From NCBI GenBank assembly GCA_024699715.1, contig JANPRD010000001.1:27923-91922 (forward strand): a stretch of DNA of 64,000 bases, in the 5' to 3' direction. A program made the position numbers and the translations under genes. A model generated the notes under the pieces. That model was not told the origin of the DNA and did no database searches. It was given only the letters and a program-made list of their open reading frames with translations. Source of the stretch: Candidatus Methanophagales archaeon (GTDB taxonomy: Archaea; Halobacteriota; Syntropharchaeia; Alkanophagales; Methanospirareceae). Numbering within the stretch: position 1 is the stretch's first letter; each line of letters starts with the position of its first letter. This document shows, piece by piece, positions 1-9,107 of this stretch.

Positions 1-711
1 CAGCGCTCTTAATGCCTTTCTGAGCATGCCGTGAAGAGTTCGCACCTCTCTGCTCGTTATTCCCGCTCTGCCGAATATGCGTTTGAGGACGAGAAGTGTG
101 CGCTCTACCCTGTGCTCACGAGCCTCCACTCGCTCCAAAAACTCTCGGAAGTGCGCAAGCAACTTCTCCTTCTCCTCCACACTCGCTAATTTCACCGCAT
201 TACTACCAGCAACACTCCCAACATTCCCCTTCCCCTTTCTGCTGCTTTTGCTCAACTCATAAAGGACGACAGCAACAGCATGAGAGAGATTCAGCACAGG
301 ATATGCTGGATTTGCTGGAATATGCACAATAAAATCGCACTTCCTTAACTCCTCATTAAGCAAACCGAAGTCTTCACGACCAAAAACGAGTGTCAGAATG
401 CCATTTTTTCCCTCAACAATCTCTCTTAACCGCTCTGGCTCAACGAAATTCCTCAACACATTATTCTCAGAAGCCGTCTTTGCTGTTGTTCCAACGACAA
501 TATGCGAACCTGCAATCGCCTCCTCAAGTGTCCTCACGAATTTGCATTTCTCAAGCACATCTTCAGCGTGGTAAGCAACATAAAACGCCTTCTCTCCCAC
601 TGAATCGCCGACAATATAAAGCGAATAAAATCCAAAATTCTTCATTACTCTCGCAACAGCACCAACATTCTCGTCCCTCTTCGGCTCTACAAGAACTACT
701 CTCACATCCAT
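1..711 (-). CDS. trmJ: TrmJ-like SpoU/TrmH tRNA 2'-O-methyltransferase, 3' end cut by window edge
   Basis: Open on the minus strand from an ATG at 711 through base 1, 237 codons with no stop. The product should use SAM to methylate a ribose 2'-OH in tRNA; archaeal TrmJ acts at position 32 of the anticodon loop. All three SPOUT motifs are visible: NVGAVARVMKNFG near the N-terminus, FGREDFGLLNEEL in the middle and NLSHAVAVVLYEL further on, which together form the knotted SAM site. A Gly/Ser/Lys-rich stretch follows the third motif and precedes the C-terminal helical region. Archaeal TrmJ is roughly 250 residues, so only a few C-terminal residues lie outside. The family is certain; the exact tRNA position is inferred from homologues. 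Confidence 0.9.
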   Translation of the reverse strand, partial: MDVRVVLVEPKRDENVGAVARVMKNFGFYSLYIVGDSVGEKAFYVAYHAEDVLEKCKFVRTLEEAIAGSHIVVGTTAKTASENNVLRNFVEPERLREIVEGKNGILTLVFGREDFGLLNEELRKCDFIVHIPANPAYPVLNLSHAVAVVLYELSKSSRKGKGNVGSVAGSNAVKLASVEEKEKLLAHFREFLERVEAREHRVERTLLVLKRIFGRAGITSREVRTLHGMLRKALRAL

Positions 712-742
712 TTAACCTAAATCCTCCCTTTTCATGCCTATT

Positions 743-1385
743 CTATGCCTCTTCTCTCTGCTTCGCCTCTCTGTTCCGCCTCGTCATTCTGCATATTTTC
801 ACCATTATCTCCTTTTTCTCTTTTTTGTGGAACCAGAAGCGCCTCTTCAACGGAAAAACGGCGGAATAGCACTCAACACTCACGCACTCAGGCAAGAAAG
901 CACTCAAATCACTGCGAGCATTATGAATGGAATAAACGACATTTGCGACATCTAAAGCACGCTCCACGAAAACTCTGTCCGCATGCCTGTTCGCAATTTG
1001 AGCGCCAAAAGGCGGATTCATCACGACAGTATCTCCCTTTCTCGTTGAAATCTCTCACATCTGAATGCACAAGTTCCACTTCTACGCCCAACTTTTGTGC
1101 ATTTCTGCGTGCAATTTCCAAAGCATTCTCGTCAATATCAACGCAAACGACCCTCTTCGCACCGAGCATTTTCGCAGCGATGCCCAAAATGCCGTTACCG
1201 CAGCCGAAGTCAAATACCGTCTTTTCTGCAATATCTCCGTTAAGGAACGCAAAGAATATGAGTTCGGCAGCGAGGCTCGCAGGCGTTGTGTATTGTTCAA
1301 TATGCACATTCGGCGCAGGTATGTCCTCTAATTGCTCAAGCAGCATCTCCAAATGCCTCTTCCGCATCAAACGCCTACCGCTCAC
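743..1385 (-). CDS. METTL5-like RNA adenine methylase, interrupted by a frameshift near 1040
   Basis: Class I Rossmann methyltransferase of the COG2263/METTL5 group, which makes N6-methyladenosine in small-subunit rRNA in eukaryotes and is conserved in archaea. The first frame (GTG at 1385, or ATG at 1367) carries the SAM-binding motif FDFGCGNGILGIAA and VVCVDIDENALEIARRN. The catalytic NPPFGAQ motif lies in the next frame, and the product then ends with a basic tail at 743. Dropping one base in the AAAGGGA run near 1040 joins ...DFNEKG to DTVVMNPPFG, exactly as the family expects. I therefore treat it as one gene with a sequence error or true frameshift. It lies just downstream of tRNA-Leu on the same strand. 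Confidence 0.85.
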
Positions 1386-1430
1386 CTTCGCACCTCTGCG
1401 AGCAGTGGAATTCAGCGTGAGTTCGGAAAG

Positions 1431-1515
1431 TGCGGGGGGCAGGATTCGAACCTGCGAACCCCTTCGGGAGCAGATCTTGAGTCTGCCACCTTTGACCTGG
1501 CTCGGTAACCCCCGC
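1431..1515 (-). tRNA. tRNA-Leu (anticodon CAA)
   Basis: Read on the minus strand: acceptor stem GCGGGGG pairs with CCCCCGC, followed by discriminator A (complement at 1431). The anticodon stem GCAGA/TCTGC closes the loop CTCAAGA, giving anticodon CAA. A long variable arm (CTCCCGAAGGGG) is present, as expected for a class II leucine tRNA. The T arm contains GGTTCGAATCC. CCA is not encoded and there is no intron. Confidence 0.95.
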
Positions 1516-1578
1516 TCCCCTTCTTTCTTTATTCCTCATAATTTAAAAATCCTTTTCTCCGAACCTCCTAAACCTCAA

Positions 1579-1824
1579 CTAAACCTCAATTAGCCCTGTG
1601 ACGCCGAGTATTGCAATGATTAAGCCCATTAAACCGAGCAGACCAAGATATTTGAGCTCTTCTCGGAGATATTTGAAATGGGAGAAGAAAGAGAAGAAGC
1701 AAAAGAAGAACAAATACCAGGGATTATGCAGTTTAAATGCTTGAAATCCTAAGAAACCGAGAAATCCAAAGAATCCATTCATCCATCTTTTGCTCTTCTC
1801 TGCCTCTTTTCCGCTCATTTTCAA
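1579..1824 (-). CDS. Small membrane protein with FLGFLGF repeat, DUF3796-like
   Basis: About 81 residues. The sequence [14 protein letters not shown] is followed by a Tyr/Phe-rich membrane segment ([12 protein letters not shown]), a short basic loop and a second segment ([15 protein letters not shown]), so it probably spans the membrane two or three times. Short proteins with this FLGFLG signature are common in archaea and Firmicutes and have no known role. The TTG at 1824 overlaps the L14 stop codon; an ATG at 1818 is the alternative start. The overlap suggests translational coupling to rpl14. It could be a spacer remnant, but the regular amphipathic pattern argues for a real gene. Confidence 0.6.
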   Translation of the reverse strand: MKMSGKEAEKSKRWMNGFFGFLGFLGFQAFKLHNPWYLFFFCFFSFFSHFKYLREELKYLGLLGLMGLIIAILGVTGLIEV

Positions 1825-2219
1825 ACAATAATTGTGGCGGCAGATGCGATATGAGAGAATCGCTCAACCGCCTCCCTCGCAACAGGGCCCCTTATCTCAG
1901 AGCCTTTCGGGTTTCCCTTGTCGTCAACAATCACAGCAGCGTTGTCCTCAAATTTTATGCGTATGCCTGAAGGTCTGCGGTATTCCTTCCGTTGCCTTAT
2001 GATTACAGCACGCATCACTTGCTTACGCACCTCAGGGCGACCCTTCTTCACAGTTACGACGACCATATCTCCGACACCCGCCGAAGGATACCTGCGACGA
2101 GTCCCCTTGTAGCCGATGACCGCAATTATTTGCAGCACCTTCGCTCCCGTATTGTCAGCACACTCAAGCACCGCACCCGTCGGCAACGCCCTCGTCACCT
2201 TCGCACTTATTCCCTTCAT
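1821..2219 (-). CDS. rpl14p: 50S ribosomal protein L14 (uL14)
   Basis: 132 residues, full length for archaeal uL14, a large-subunit protein at the subunit interface near the factor-binding site. Typical sequence is visible: [16 protein letters not shown], then [34 protein letters not shown] and the C-terminal [21 protein letters not shown]. It starts at ATG 2219. In almost all archaea this gene sits between rps17 and rpl24 in the S10/spc cluster. Here neither neighbour is present: Hsp20 lies upstream and a small membrane protein plus tRNA-Leu downstream. Identification is certain. Confidence 0.97.
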   Translation of the reverse strand: MKGISAKVTRALPTGAVLECADNTGAKVLQIIAVIGYKGTRRRYPSAGVGDMVVVTVKKGRPEVRKQVMRAVIIRQRKEYRRPSGIRIKFEDNAAVIVDDKGNPKGSEIRGPVAREAVERFSHIASAATIIV

Positions 2220-2356
2220 GCTTCACCACCACCACACTCCTTTCTCTTCCCTCTCCTTTCTTAATCTCACTTCTTAATCTCACTTCACGCCCCCTCACAG
2301 CATCCTTCACTACCGCTCCAAGAAGACTGAACAGCAGCGCCAGCAGAGCAGCACAC

Positions 2357-2746
2357 TCAGAGGACGGGCACGCTCACTCGTTTCTTCTTTTTCGGCAAAA
2401 TTATTTGAAGGATGCCGTTTTTGAGTGTTGCTTTCGCCTCCTCCGCATTCACTTTCTCGGGCAGTCGCACCGTCTTTTTGAAAGCCTCAAATGAAACGCT
2501 TCGCTGGACGCAACCCCAACGCTCCCAGCAAACCGCTCGCTGCATCCTCGCAGAAACTTCAACCGTGTCTTCGGTCGTCTTCACTTCAACATCCTCCTTC
2601 CGCACATTCGGCAAGTCAAATGTCAGAACGAATGCATCTCCTCTGTCTTCTATTTCGTGCAAAGGCTCCAATTTACCGTCCTCCATCCATGAAGAACGCA
2701 ATATACGCATCTCCCTCCTCTCAATATCTCTCCACCTCATTTTCAC
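2357..2746 (-). CDS. Hsp20 / alpha-crystallin small heat-shock protein
   Basis: 129 residues, cytoplasmic ATP-independent chaperone that binds unfolding proteins. The alpha-crystallin domain covers about residues 34-125: FVLTFDLPNVRKEDVEV opens it, VRLPEKVNAEEAKATLKNG contains the conserved A-x-x-x-N-G-I/V-L signature (NGILQIILPK), and the C-terminus VSVPVL supplies the I/V-x-I/V-like tail used for oligomer assembly. An insertion (CWERWGCVQRS) sits in the beta5-beta6 loop. Single gene; the 140-base gap toward L14 holds nothing I recognise. Confidence 0.92.
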   Translation of the reverse strand: MKMRWRDIERREMRILRSSWMEDGKLEPLHEIEDRGDAFVLTFDLPNVRKEDVEVKTTEDTVEVSARMQRAVCWERWGCVQRSVSFEAFKKTVRLPEKVNAEEAKATLKNGILQIILPKKKKRVSVPVL

Positions 2747-2928
2747 ATCCCTTCTCTTCCCCTTCCTCCTTCTCTTATCTTATTTTTCTCTTCTGGGATG
2801 TCTTTCCGCCTTCTTTTTATCGCTCACCTGTGCCACCTGCACACTTCACTTACCTGCACCTCTTCACTTCGCTTGCTCTTTGAGTTTGATGCTGTCGGCG
2901 TCATGACGGAAAGAGGAAAACACAAAGT

Positions 2929-3771
2929 TCACACCTCTTCGTCCTTTCTAAACACTGTCGGAATCCTCTTCACGGGAATCTGAGGCGTCTTCCTCAAATC
3001 CGCAGCGTAGTCCGTGAACCAAAGCGTGCCTGAGAAGCTCGTTGATATTGAATGCTGCTTACGCCAGAGCGTCGCATGGCGGAACTTCCTCAAAACAGCC
3101 TCAAATTTCTCACGAATCTCTTCCAACCTCGCCTCCTTTTCCTCTTTCCCCTCTCGCTCCTTTTGCTCTAATTCGTTGTAAAGCTCGTCAACTGCCTTGA
3201 AAATTTCAATTAATTCCTCATCTTCCGTGTAATAACTGGCAAGCTTCTGCAATTCTTCACGCACTTCCTTCAATTTTTCTATGCAAACATCCTTAAGGGA
3301 TACCTCACAACCGCTCAATTTCCGTTCAAGCCTGTCAAGCGTCCAACCACTCGCAAGCACCTTCACCTTCGGGTAAATCCACTTGACGCATTCAGGAAGC
3401 ATCGTAAGCACATTCCGCACCGAGACAATGCCGAGAGGAATGTCCCGCTCAACAACAGGCAACCTCTTTATCTTGTTCGCAGCGAGCTTCTTACACGCTT
3501 CCTCAACGGTGGCGTCTGGCTCAATTGTGATTAAAGGCGTGCTCATTATCTCCTTCGCAAGCACTTCATTCGCCTTCTTGTCCTTTAAAATCACTCGTAG
3601 TGCAATATCCCGCTCCGTAATAATGCCAACAGGTCTCCCCTTCCTCGTAATTACAACACTTCCTATGCCTAATTCCGCCATTTCCCTCGCTATTTTGTCA
3701 ACTGTTTCGTTCTCGTCCTCCGTAATGAGGGGTCTTGTCATGATGTCCCGAACCTTCACCTTCTCCACCAC
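2929..3771 (-). CDS. CBS-domain-pair protein with helical C-terminal extension
   Basis: 280 residues. Two CBS domains fill residues 1-125 (VRDIMTRPLITEDENETV and KEIMSTPLITIEPDATV, each ending in G-I-I/V-S/T-x-R-D/N). Paired CBS domains bind adenine nucleotides and act as energy or ionic sensors. Residues 150-220 are a charged helical region with a Glu/Lys-rich stretch (EQKEREGKEEKEARLEE), and the last 60 residues match nothing I know. It is divergent from wtpA, separated by about 130 bases that must hold both promoters. The partner is unknown. Confidence 0.85.
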   Translation of the reverse strand: MVEKVKVRDIMTRPLITEDENETVDKIAREMAELGIGSVVITRKGRPVGIITERDIALRVILKDKKANEVLAKEIMSTPLITIEPDATVEEACKKLAANKIKRLPVVERDIPLGIVSVRNVLTMLPECVKWIYPKVKVLASGWTLDRLERKLSGCEVSLKDVCIEKLKEVREELQKLASYYTEDEELIEIFKAVDELYNELEQKEREGKEEKEARLEEIREKFEAVLRKFRHATLWRKQHSISTSFSGTLWFTDYAADLRKTPQIPVKRIPTVFRKDEEV

Positions 3772-3899
3772 CTCTCACTTCACCCCTACCACTCCATTCT
3801 ACTTTATCCTAAACAAACGCTTGCGAGTGCGCTCACACACGCCCAGCAACCGAAAAGCTTTTAACCGAATGACATTTTCTTGCATATCGGTGAGCGGGC

Positions 3900-4961
3900 A
3901 TGGAGCGGAAGTGGAAGTGGATTTTGGCACTCTGCGTCGCATGCGTTGTCCTTGCTTCTCTTGCTCTCGCATTCTACTTCGCTTCGCCGCCTTCTCCGCC
4001 TTCGCCACCTGCGCAGCCTCAAACGCTCAAAGTATTCCACGCAGGCAGCCTCGCAGTCCCTTTCAGCGAAATAGAGGAGGAATTTGAGACCTCGCATCCC
4101 GGCGTGGATGTTCAGCGAGAGAGTATGGGAAGTGTTCAGGCGGTTCGCCAAGTGACGGATGTCGGCAAGAGAGCGGATGTCCTCGCAGTCGCAGACTACT
4201 CGCTCATTCCTCAAATGATGTTTCCTGAGCATGCAGACTTCGTCATAAGATTCGCAAGAAACGAGCTCGTTCTCGCTTACACGGATAAAAGCAAGCATTC
4301 TTCAGCAATAAATGAGAGCAATTGGCATGAAATTTTGCGGCTTCCAGATGTAACTTTCGGATTTTCAAACCCTAATCTTGACCCCTGCGGATACAGAGCG
4401 TTAATTGCGATGCAACTCGCAGAAATCTACTACAACGACGCTTCAATATTTGACGATTTAGTCTGCGAGAACACCGCAATTACGGTCAGCGAATCTGAGA
4501 ACGGATTTCTTGTTGAAGTGCCTGCGGAATTGGAGCCGAACACGAGCAAAGTAGCGGTGAGGGACAAATCTGTTGCACTCGTTGCGATGCTTGAGCAAGG
4601 CGGAATTGACTACGCTTTTGAATACAGGAGTGTTGCGGTTCAACACAACTTGAAATTTGTGGATTTGCCACCGCAAATAGACTTGAGCGATGAGGAATAT
4701 GCTGATTTCTACGGTAAAGTGAGCGTGAAAACCGCAGATGGGAAAGTAAAAAGAGGAAAACCCATCATTTATGGCATCACTATACCGAAGAATGCACCGA
4801 ATCCTTCGCTTGCACGCTCATTTGTTGCGTTTGTCTTGTCCGAAGAAGGTCGAAAAACGCTTGAAGAATGTGGTCAAGAGCCGATTGTGCCTGCTGTCGG
4901 CGAGGGAAATGTCTCGGCGTTGAGGGCGTTTGGGGCGCTTGTTTCGTTGCAGCAGTCGTGA
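3900..4961 (+). CDS. wtpA: Tungstate/molybdate ABC transporter, substrate-binding protein
   Basis: 353 residues, extracytoplasmic binding protein for tungstate or molybdate. A basic N-terminus and hydrophobic segment (ILALCVACVVLASLALAFYF) export or anchor it, followed by a Ser/Pro linker. The mature domain starts with LKVFHAGSL, the family signature, then EFETSHPGVDVQRES, ADVLAVADYSLIP and YAFEYRSVA toward the C-terminus. Length fits WtpA. It heads a wtpA-B-C operon supplying metal for molybdo- or tungsto-enzymes. An AAAAGCTTTTAA box about 40 bases upstream of the ATG is a plausible TATA element. The ligand preference cannot be read from sequence. Confidence 0.95.
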   Translation: MERKWKWILALCVACVVLASLALAFYFASPPSPPSPPAQPQTLKVFHAGSLAVPFSEIEEEFETSHPGVDVQRESMGSVQAVRQVTDVGKRADVLAVADYSLIPQMMFPEHADFVIRFARNELVLAYTDKSKHSSAINESNWHEILRLPDVTFGFSNPNLDPCGYRALIAMQLAEIYYNDASIFDDLVCENTAITVSESENGFLVEVPAELEPNTSKVAVRDKSVALVAMLEQGGIDYAFEYRSVAVQHNLKFVDLPPQIDLSDEEYADFYGKVSVKTADGKVKRGKPIIYGITIPKNAPNPSLARSFVAFVLSEEGRKTLEECGQEPIVPAVGEGNVSALRAFGALVSLQQS

Positions 4962-5024
4962 GGAGTGAGAAGTGAGGAATGAGGAGTGCTGAGTGAAGAT
5001 GTGAGGATGTGAGGTGGTGAATGC

Positions 5025-5842
5025 GTGTTCGCAGCGCTTGCGTTGAGAATGAAAAGGGAGAAAATCTTCATTCTTTCTCTATTTTTAGGTATTTTCCTCG
5101 TTGCATTTGTCTGCATCGCGCTCGGAAATATGTTTTACACGCAAGCAAAGGACATTTCAGCGTTAATAGAAGCCGCTAAGGACGCTAATGTGCTTAAGGC
5201 GATATGGATAAGCATTTCAGCTGCTTCCACTGCGACGCTAATTGCATTCATCTTTGGGACGCCTCTCGCATACTTCCTCGCAAGGAAGGAATTTTTCGGT
5301 AAAAGTATCATTGAGGGCATTGTGGATGTCCCGCTCATGATTCCGCACATAGTCGCAGGAATCGCACTCTACGCCGTTTTCATGCGTTATGGCGTTTTAG
5401 GCGCCCCCCTTCAGCGCTTAGGTCTGGCATTTCAGGACGCTTTCGCAGGCATCGTCGTTGCGATGCTTTTCGTTTCCTTTCCGCTCTTTGTAGATGCTGC
5501 GAAGGAGGGCTTCAAGCAGGTTGACCCTCGTTTTGAGAATGGGTTGCTCGCTCTCTCGGCGCCTCGCAACTGCGAACATTCTTTGAAGTGACATTCCCGC
5601 TTGCCTCTCCCTCAATCATAAGCGGTGCGATAATGTGCTGGGGTCGTGCAATAAGCGAGTTCTCCGCTGTTCTTGTCCTCGCATCTTTCCCGAGAAGCGC
5701 TCCTGTGCTGATTTACGAGCGTTTCACATCCTACGGCTTGAAAGCAGCGATGCCCGTCGCAGTCCTTTTAATCTCAATCTGCCTGCTCATTTTCGTGCTT
5801 CTGCGTTTGCTCGGCACAAAAGCGGGCAGTTCAAAGAAATAG
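5025..5842 (+). CDS. wtpB: Tungstate/molybdate ABC transporter permease, frameshifted near 5540
   Basis: Inner-membrane permease forming the tungstate/molybdate channel. Frame one (GTG 5025, or ATG 5049) encodes the N-terminal membrane segments and the conserved DVPLMIPHIVAGIAL region. At about 5540 the frame breaks just before the EAA loop that contacts WtpC. In the second frame the expected VARSLGASQLRTFFEVTFP continues into the last membrane segments and a stop at 5842. One base missing (or two extra) in AATGGGTTG restores about 272 residues, normal for WtpB. The wtpA-wtpB gap consists of short GAG/GTG-rich repeats. Confidence 0.88.
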
Positions 5843-5864
5843 AAGGGGGGAGGTGGCAGCCTGA

Positions 5865-7029
5865 GTGATTGAACTGCGAGGAGTGAGCAAGCGTTGGAGG
5901 GAATTTTCCATAAAAAACATCACTTTAGAAGTCAAAAAAGGGGAATATTTTGTTATTTTAGGACCGACAGGTGCGGGAAAGACGCTATTACTTGAATTAA
6001 TTGCGGGCTTTCATTTTCCAGATGAGGGCAAGATTCTAATAGATGGTGAAGATATGACATTTTCTCCGCCTGAAGAGCGGAATATTGGCTTCATTTATCA
6101 GGATTACATGCTTTTCCCGCATCTTACGGTTGAGAAGAACATCGCATTCGGGTTGAGAGCGAGGCAGCGAGGGCGTTTCAAGCGAGAGAGGCGAGAGAAG
6201 CGAGAGAGGCGAGAGGAAATAGAGAGGAAAGTGAAGGAAGTGCTCCAAATGCTTGGAATTGAGCATTTAGCGAAGAGGCGACCTGCGACGCTCAGCGGAG
6301 GGGAGCAGCAAAAGGTTGCGATTGCTCGTGCTTTAGCGATTGAGCCGAGGATTTTGCTTTTGGACGAGCCGCTTTCTGCCCTTGACATGCGGACAAGGGA
6401 GCAATTAAGGGAGGATTTGAGGCGTTTAAACCGTGAAAAAGGCATCACTATGGTTCATGTCACGCATGACCAGACGGAAGCTGCGATGCTTGCGGACAGA
6501 ATAGCGGTAATGATGCGTGGTAGAATCGTGCAGATAGGCACGCCTCGTGAGATTTTCAGCAGACCTGCGAGTGCGGAGATTGCGGAATTCGTCGGCGTTG
6601 AGAACATTTTCAGCGGTGTCGTCGTGAGGAACGAAGGGAGGACTCGCAGAAATCAAGATTGCTTCGGCGGGTTTGGCTGGTTCGGCTGGTTTGGCAGGTT
6701 CGGCGGGTTCAGCGACATTCAGCGGAAGTGAGACCATTTTCGCAGTCTCAAAATACGGCGAGGGAACAGCGGTAAATGTGTTTGTCCGCCCTGAAGACAT
6801 TATTTTGGCGAAGAGCATTCAAGACTTCGGCGGAAGCAGTAGCGCAAGAAATGTGATTCGCTGTGAGATTGAGCGGATTACGAGCATGGGAGCGCTTGTC
6901 CGTGTGAGGATGCGGAACGGGCTTGTCGCTCTCGTCACTGCGCATGCGGTTGAAGAGTTAGGGTTGAGAGAGGGAGACGAAGTTTTCGCTATTTTTAAGG
7001 CTACCGCTGCACATACAATAAAAGCATAA
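5865..7029 (+). CDS. wtpC: Tungstate/molybdate ABC transporter ATP-binding protein, frameshifted near 6640
   Basis: ATPase that energises WtpAB. Walker A is GPTGAGKT, the Q-loop IGFIYQDYMLFPH, the ABC signature LSGGEQQ, Walker B ILLLDEP, and the switch His lies in HVTHDQTEA. A charged insertion (about residues 98-125, RERREKRERREE) lies between the Q-loop and the signature. After the ATPase domain the frame breaks near 6640; skipping one base restores LAEIKIASAG and the C-terminal TOBE-like domain (VFVRPEDIILA, LVRVRMRNGLVALV) ending at 7029. The rejoined protein is about 388 residues. A 9-base repeat lies directly after the break. Confidence 0.88.
6663..6716 (+). repeat. Six-unit 9-bp tandem repeat inside wtpC
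   Basis: Six near-copies of TTCGGCTGG run without interruption between the ATPase and TOBE parts of wtpC. In the corrected frame they encode alternating Gly-Ser/Leu-Ala, a flexible linker; in the other frame they encode Gly-Phe/Trp. The repeat probably grew by slippage and lies about 25 bases after the frameshift. Confidence 0.85.
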
Positions 7030-7066
7030 ACAGAGGCGGAGTGTAAGAGGGGCGAGAGGGAGTAGT

Positions 7067-7140
7067 GGGGTCGTGGGGTAGCATGGACATCCTATCGGGC
7101 TCCGGACCCGATGACCTGGGTTCAAATCCCAGCGACTCCG
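7067..7140 (+). tRNA. tRNA-Arg (anticodon CCG)
   Basis: 74 bases. Acceptor stem GGGGTCG pairs with CGACTCC with one G-U, discriminator G. The anticodon stem TCGGG/CCCGA closes the loop CTCCGGA, giving anticodon CCG, which reads CGG. The T arm is CTGGG-TTCAAAT-CCCAG. No intron and no encoded CCA. It lies 37 bases after wtpC. Confidence 0.95.
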
Positions 7141-7247
7141 CTTTTTATTAATTCCAGAGAGCCTGCACCTCCGCAAATTTTTTCTTGCTTCTTGTGAAGT
7201 TACGCTTGCTCGCACCGCTGGGTGCTTAAGGGAAGCCCAAAGGGGTC

Positions 7248-7817
7248 ATGAGGCGAGAAGAGCGGGCGAAGAGCGAGGAGAAGGAATCGCAAAATGATGC
7301 TGGGCGGGAGAAGGCAGAGAGCGCAGAGGGAGCAGGGAAAGTGAGAGAAGCGGAGGAAGGAGGAGGCGTCCCCAGAATTTTATTCGTTTGCGTGGGGAAC
7401 GCATGCAGAAGCCCGATGGCTGCGGGTCTCGCAAGAAAAATGCTGAACGCAGAGGCGGAAAGTGCGGGAATCGCACCATTCGGGGCGTGTGCAACAAAAG
7501 AAGCGTTGGAAGTCATGCGAAAGTTCGGCGTTGACATATCCTCTCATAAGCCGAAGCATGTCACAGAGGTTCCGCTACAAAATTTTGACCTCATCGTCGC
7601 ATTAGACTCGTTTGTTGGCGAGTGCTTGCGTTCATATTACAATGTTCCCGCAGAAAAACTCATTATTTGGGACATTGATGACCCTTTCATGAAGGGATTA
7701 GGAGCATACGAGAGATGCGCAAGGGAAATTTACGCACATATTCAAAAATTATCAGAGGATTTGAAAAGGCGTGTGAAGATTGAGGGCGAGATTAGTGAGG
7801 GCGAGAGAAAAAAGTGA
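7248..7817 (+). CDS. Low-molecular-weight protein tyrosine phosphatase / arsenate reductase family
   Basis: 189 residues. The P-loop FVCVGNACRSPMA (C-x4-C-R-S around residue 48) is the LMW-PTP/ArsC catalytic loop and IIWDIDDPF near residue 144 carries the general-acid Asp. The enzyme either dephosphorylates tyrosine or reduces arsenate; sequence alone does not decide. The first 42 residues are a low-complexity Glu/Lys/Ala/Gly extension (EEKESQNDAGREKAES) ahead of the domain start at PRILFVC, so translation may begin later than 7248. No ars operon genes are adjacent. Confidence 0.88.
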   Translation: MRREERAKSEEKESQNDAGREKAESAEGAGKVREAEEGGGVPRILFVCVGNACRSPMAAGLARKMLNAEAESAGIAPFGACATKEALEVMRKFGVDISSHKPKHVTEVPLQNFDLIVALDSFVGECLRSYYNVPAEKLIIWDIDDPFMKGLGAYERCAREIYAHIQKLSEDLKRRVKIEGEISEGERKK

Positions 7818-7878
7818 AAGGTAAGGAGCGACTTTTGCATATTTACGCATATTTACGCAAGGACGGGATGGTAAGGAG

Positions 7879-8994
7879 ATGATTGAGGTAGATGGCTCAT
7901 TCGGGGAGGGAGGCGGTCAAATAATAAGGACGGCGGTAGCACTCTCAGCAATCACAGGCGAGCCCGTTGAAATACGAAATATAAGGGCGAACCGCCCGAA
8001 TCCAGGGCTTCAAGCACAGCACTTGAATGCGGTGAAAGCGGTCGCTGCGATGACCGACGCCGAGACCGAGGGATTGAAACTGCGAAGCACACGCCTGAAA
8101 TTCGTGCCTCAGAGTCGGAAAGCGCTGAGAACCGAAATTGATATTGGGACTGCGGGAAGCATCACTTTACTACTCCAATGCATCATTCCTGTGGCGTTGT
8201 TCGCCGATGGAGAGACAAAATTGCGAATTATCGGTGGAACAGATGTGAAATGGTCGCCTCCAATTGACTTTTACCGCTTTGTATTTGCGAAGGCACTCGC
8301 AGAAATGGGCTGTGAGGTGCAAATTTCACTGCTAAAAAGAGGATATTACCCGAAGGGTGGTGGTGTTGTTGATGTGAGTGTGAAGCCTGTGCGTAAATTA
8401 AATGGATTTGTGAGGCTTGAGGAGGAGAGCGAGGAAGGAGAGGCTGCGGGAGAGGTGCTTGTGAGAGGCATATCTCACTGCCGGGGTCTGCCTTCGCATG
8501 TCGCATCTCGTCAAGCGTCTTCCGCAGAAAAGAAACTCAGGGAGCGAGGCTACAACGCAGCGATTGAAGTTGATGCTGGTGAGCATGCTGCTGCGACTGC
8601 GGTTGCGGTTGGTGAAGAGGCAGAAAAGACGGAAAGGGCGGGAAAGGGAAAGAGGAGAGGGGGCGGTGCGAGAGAAACGGTCGGCAGTGGCATCACCCTT
8701 TGGCATAACTACAAGAGCGGTAGTGCATTAGGCGAGCCTCGGAAGCCTGCGGAGAGCGTTGGCGAGGAAGCAGCATCTCTCATTTTGAGCGAATTAGAGT
8801 CCGCATCTACCGTAGATGTGCATCTCGCAGACCAACTTATCCCATACATTGCCCTCGCTGAAGGGCATTCTGCATTCAAAGTCCGTGAAATAACAGGTCA
8901 TCTACGCACAAATATATATATCGTGAGGCAATTTTTGGATGTGGAAATTGCTATTAGGCGAGAGGAGAACATTTTTGTTATTGAAAAAGATTGA
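7879..8994 (+). CDS. rtcA: RNA 3'-terminal phosphate cyclase
   Basis: 371 residues. It converts an RNA 3'-phosphate to a 2',3'-cyclic phosphate using ATP through an adenylated histidine. The N-terminal signature GSFGEGGGQIIRTAVALSA is intact, as are IRANRPNPGLQAQHL and FYPxGGG-like YYPKGGGVVDV. The catalytic His is expected in VDVHLADQLIPY near residue 314. Residues about 250-273 are a Glu/Lys/Gly/Arg-rich insertion (EEAEKTERAGKGKRRGGG) not found in the usual protein. TAAGGAG precedes the ATG. The leader contains the direct repeat GCATATTTAC twice. Confidence 0.95.
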   Translation: MIEVDGSFGEGGGQIIRTAVALSAITGEPVEIRNIRANRPNPGLQAQHLNAVKAVAAMTDAETEGLKLRSTRLKFVPQSRKALRTEIDIGTAGSITLLLQCIIPVALFADGETKLRIIGGTDVKWSPPIDFYRFVFAKALAEMGCEVQISLLKRGYYPKGGGVVDVSVKPVRKLNGFVRLEEESEEGEAAGEVLVRGISHCRGLPSHVASRQASSAEKKLRERGYNAAIEVDAGEHAAATAVAVGEEAEKTERAGKGKRRGGGARETVGSGITLWHNYKSGSALGEPRKPAESVGEEAASLILSELESASTVDVHLADQLIPYIALAEGHSAFKVREITGHLRTNIYIVRQFLDVEIAIRREENIFVIEKD

Positions 8995-9107
8995 ATTTGG
9001 CGGAATTGAACAGGAAAAAGGGAGTGGCTGTATTTTAATGAATGAGTGAGGGGGTGGCGTTCTCAAGCGAAAGAGAGAAATGCGAAAATACTAAAGGTGA
9101 GAAGTGA

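Noticed and set aside
390..1593. Long plus-strand frames opposite the TrmJ-like and METTL5-like genes
   Set aside because: Antisense to clear conserved proteins; Ser/Pro-rich shadows.
7837..7859. Direct repeat GCATATTTAC before rtcA as a regulator site
   Set aside because: Only two copies, not palindromic, and not seen before other genes; may just be a duplicated AT element.
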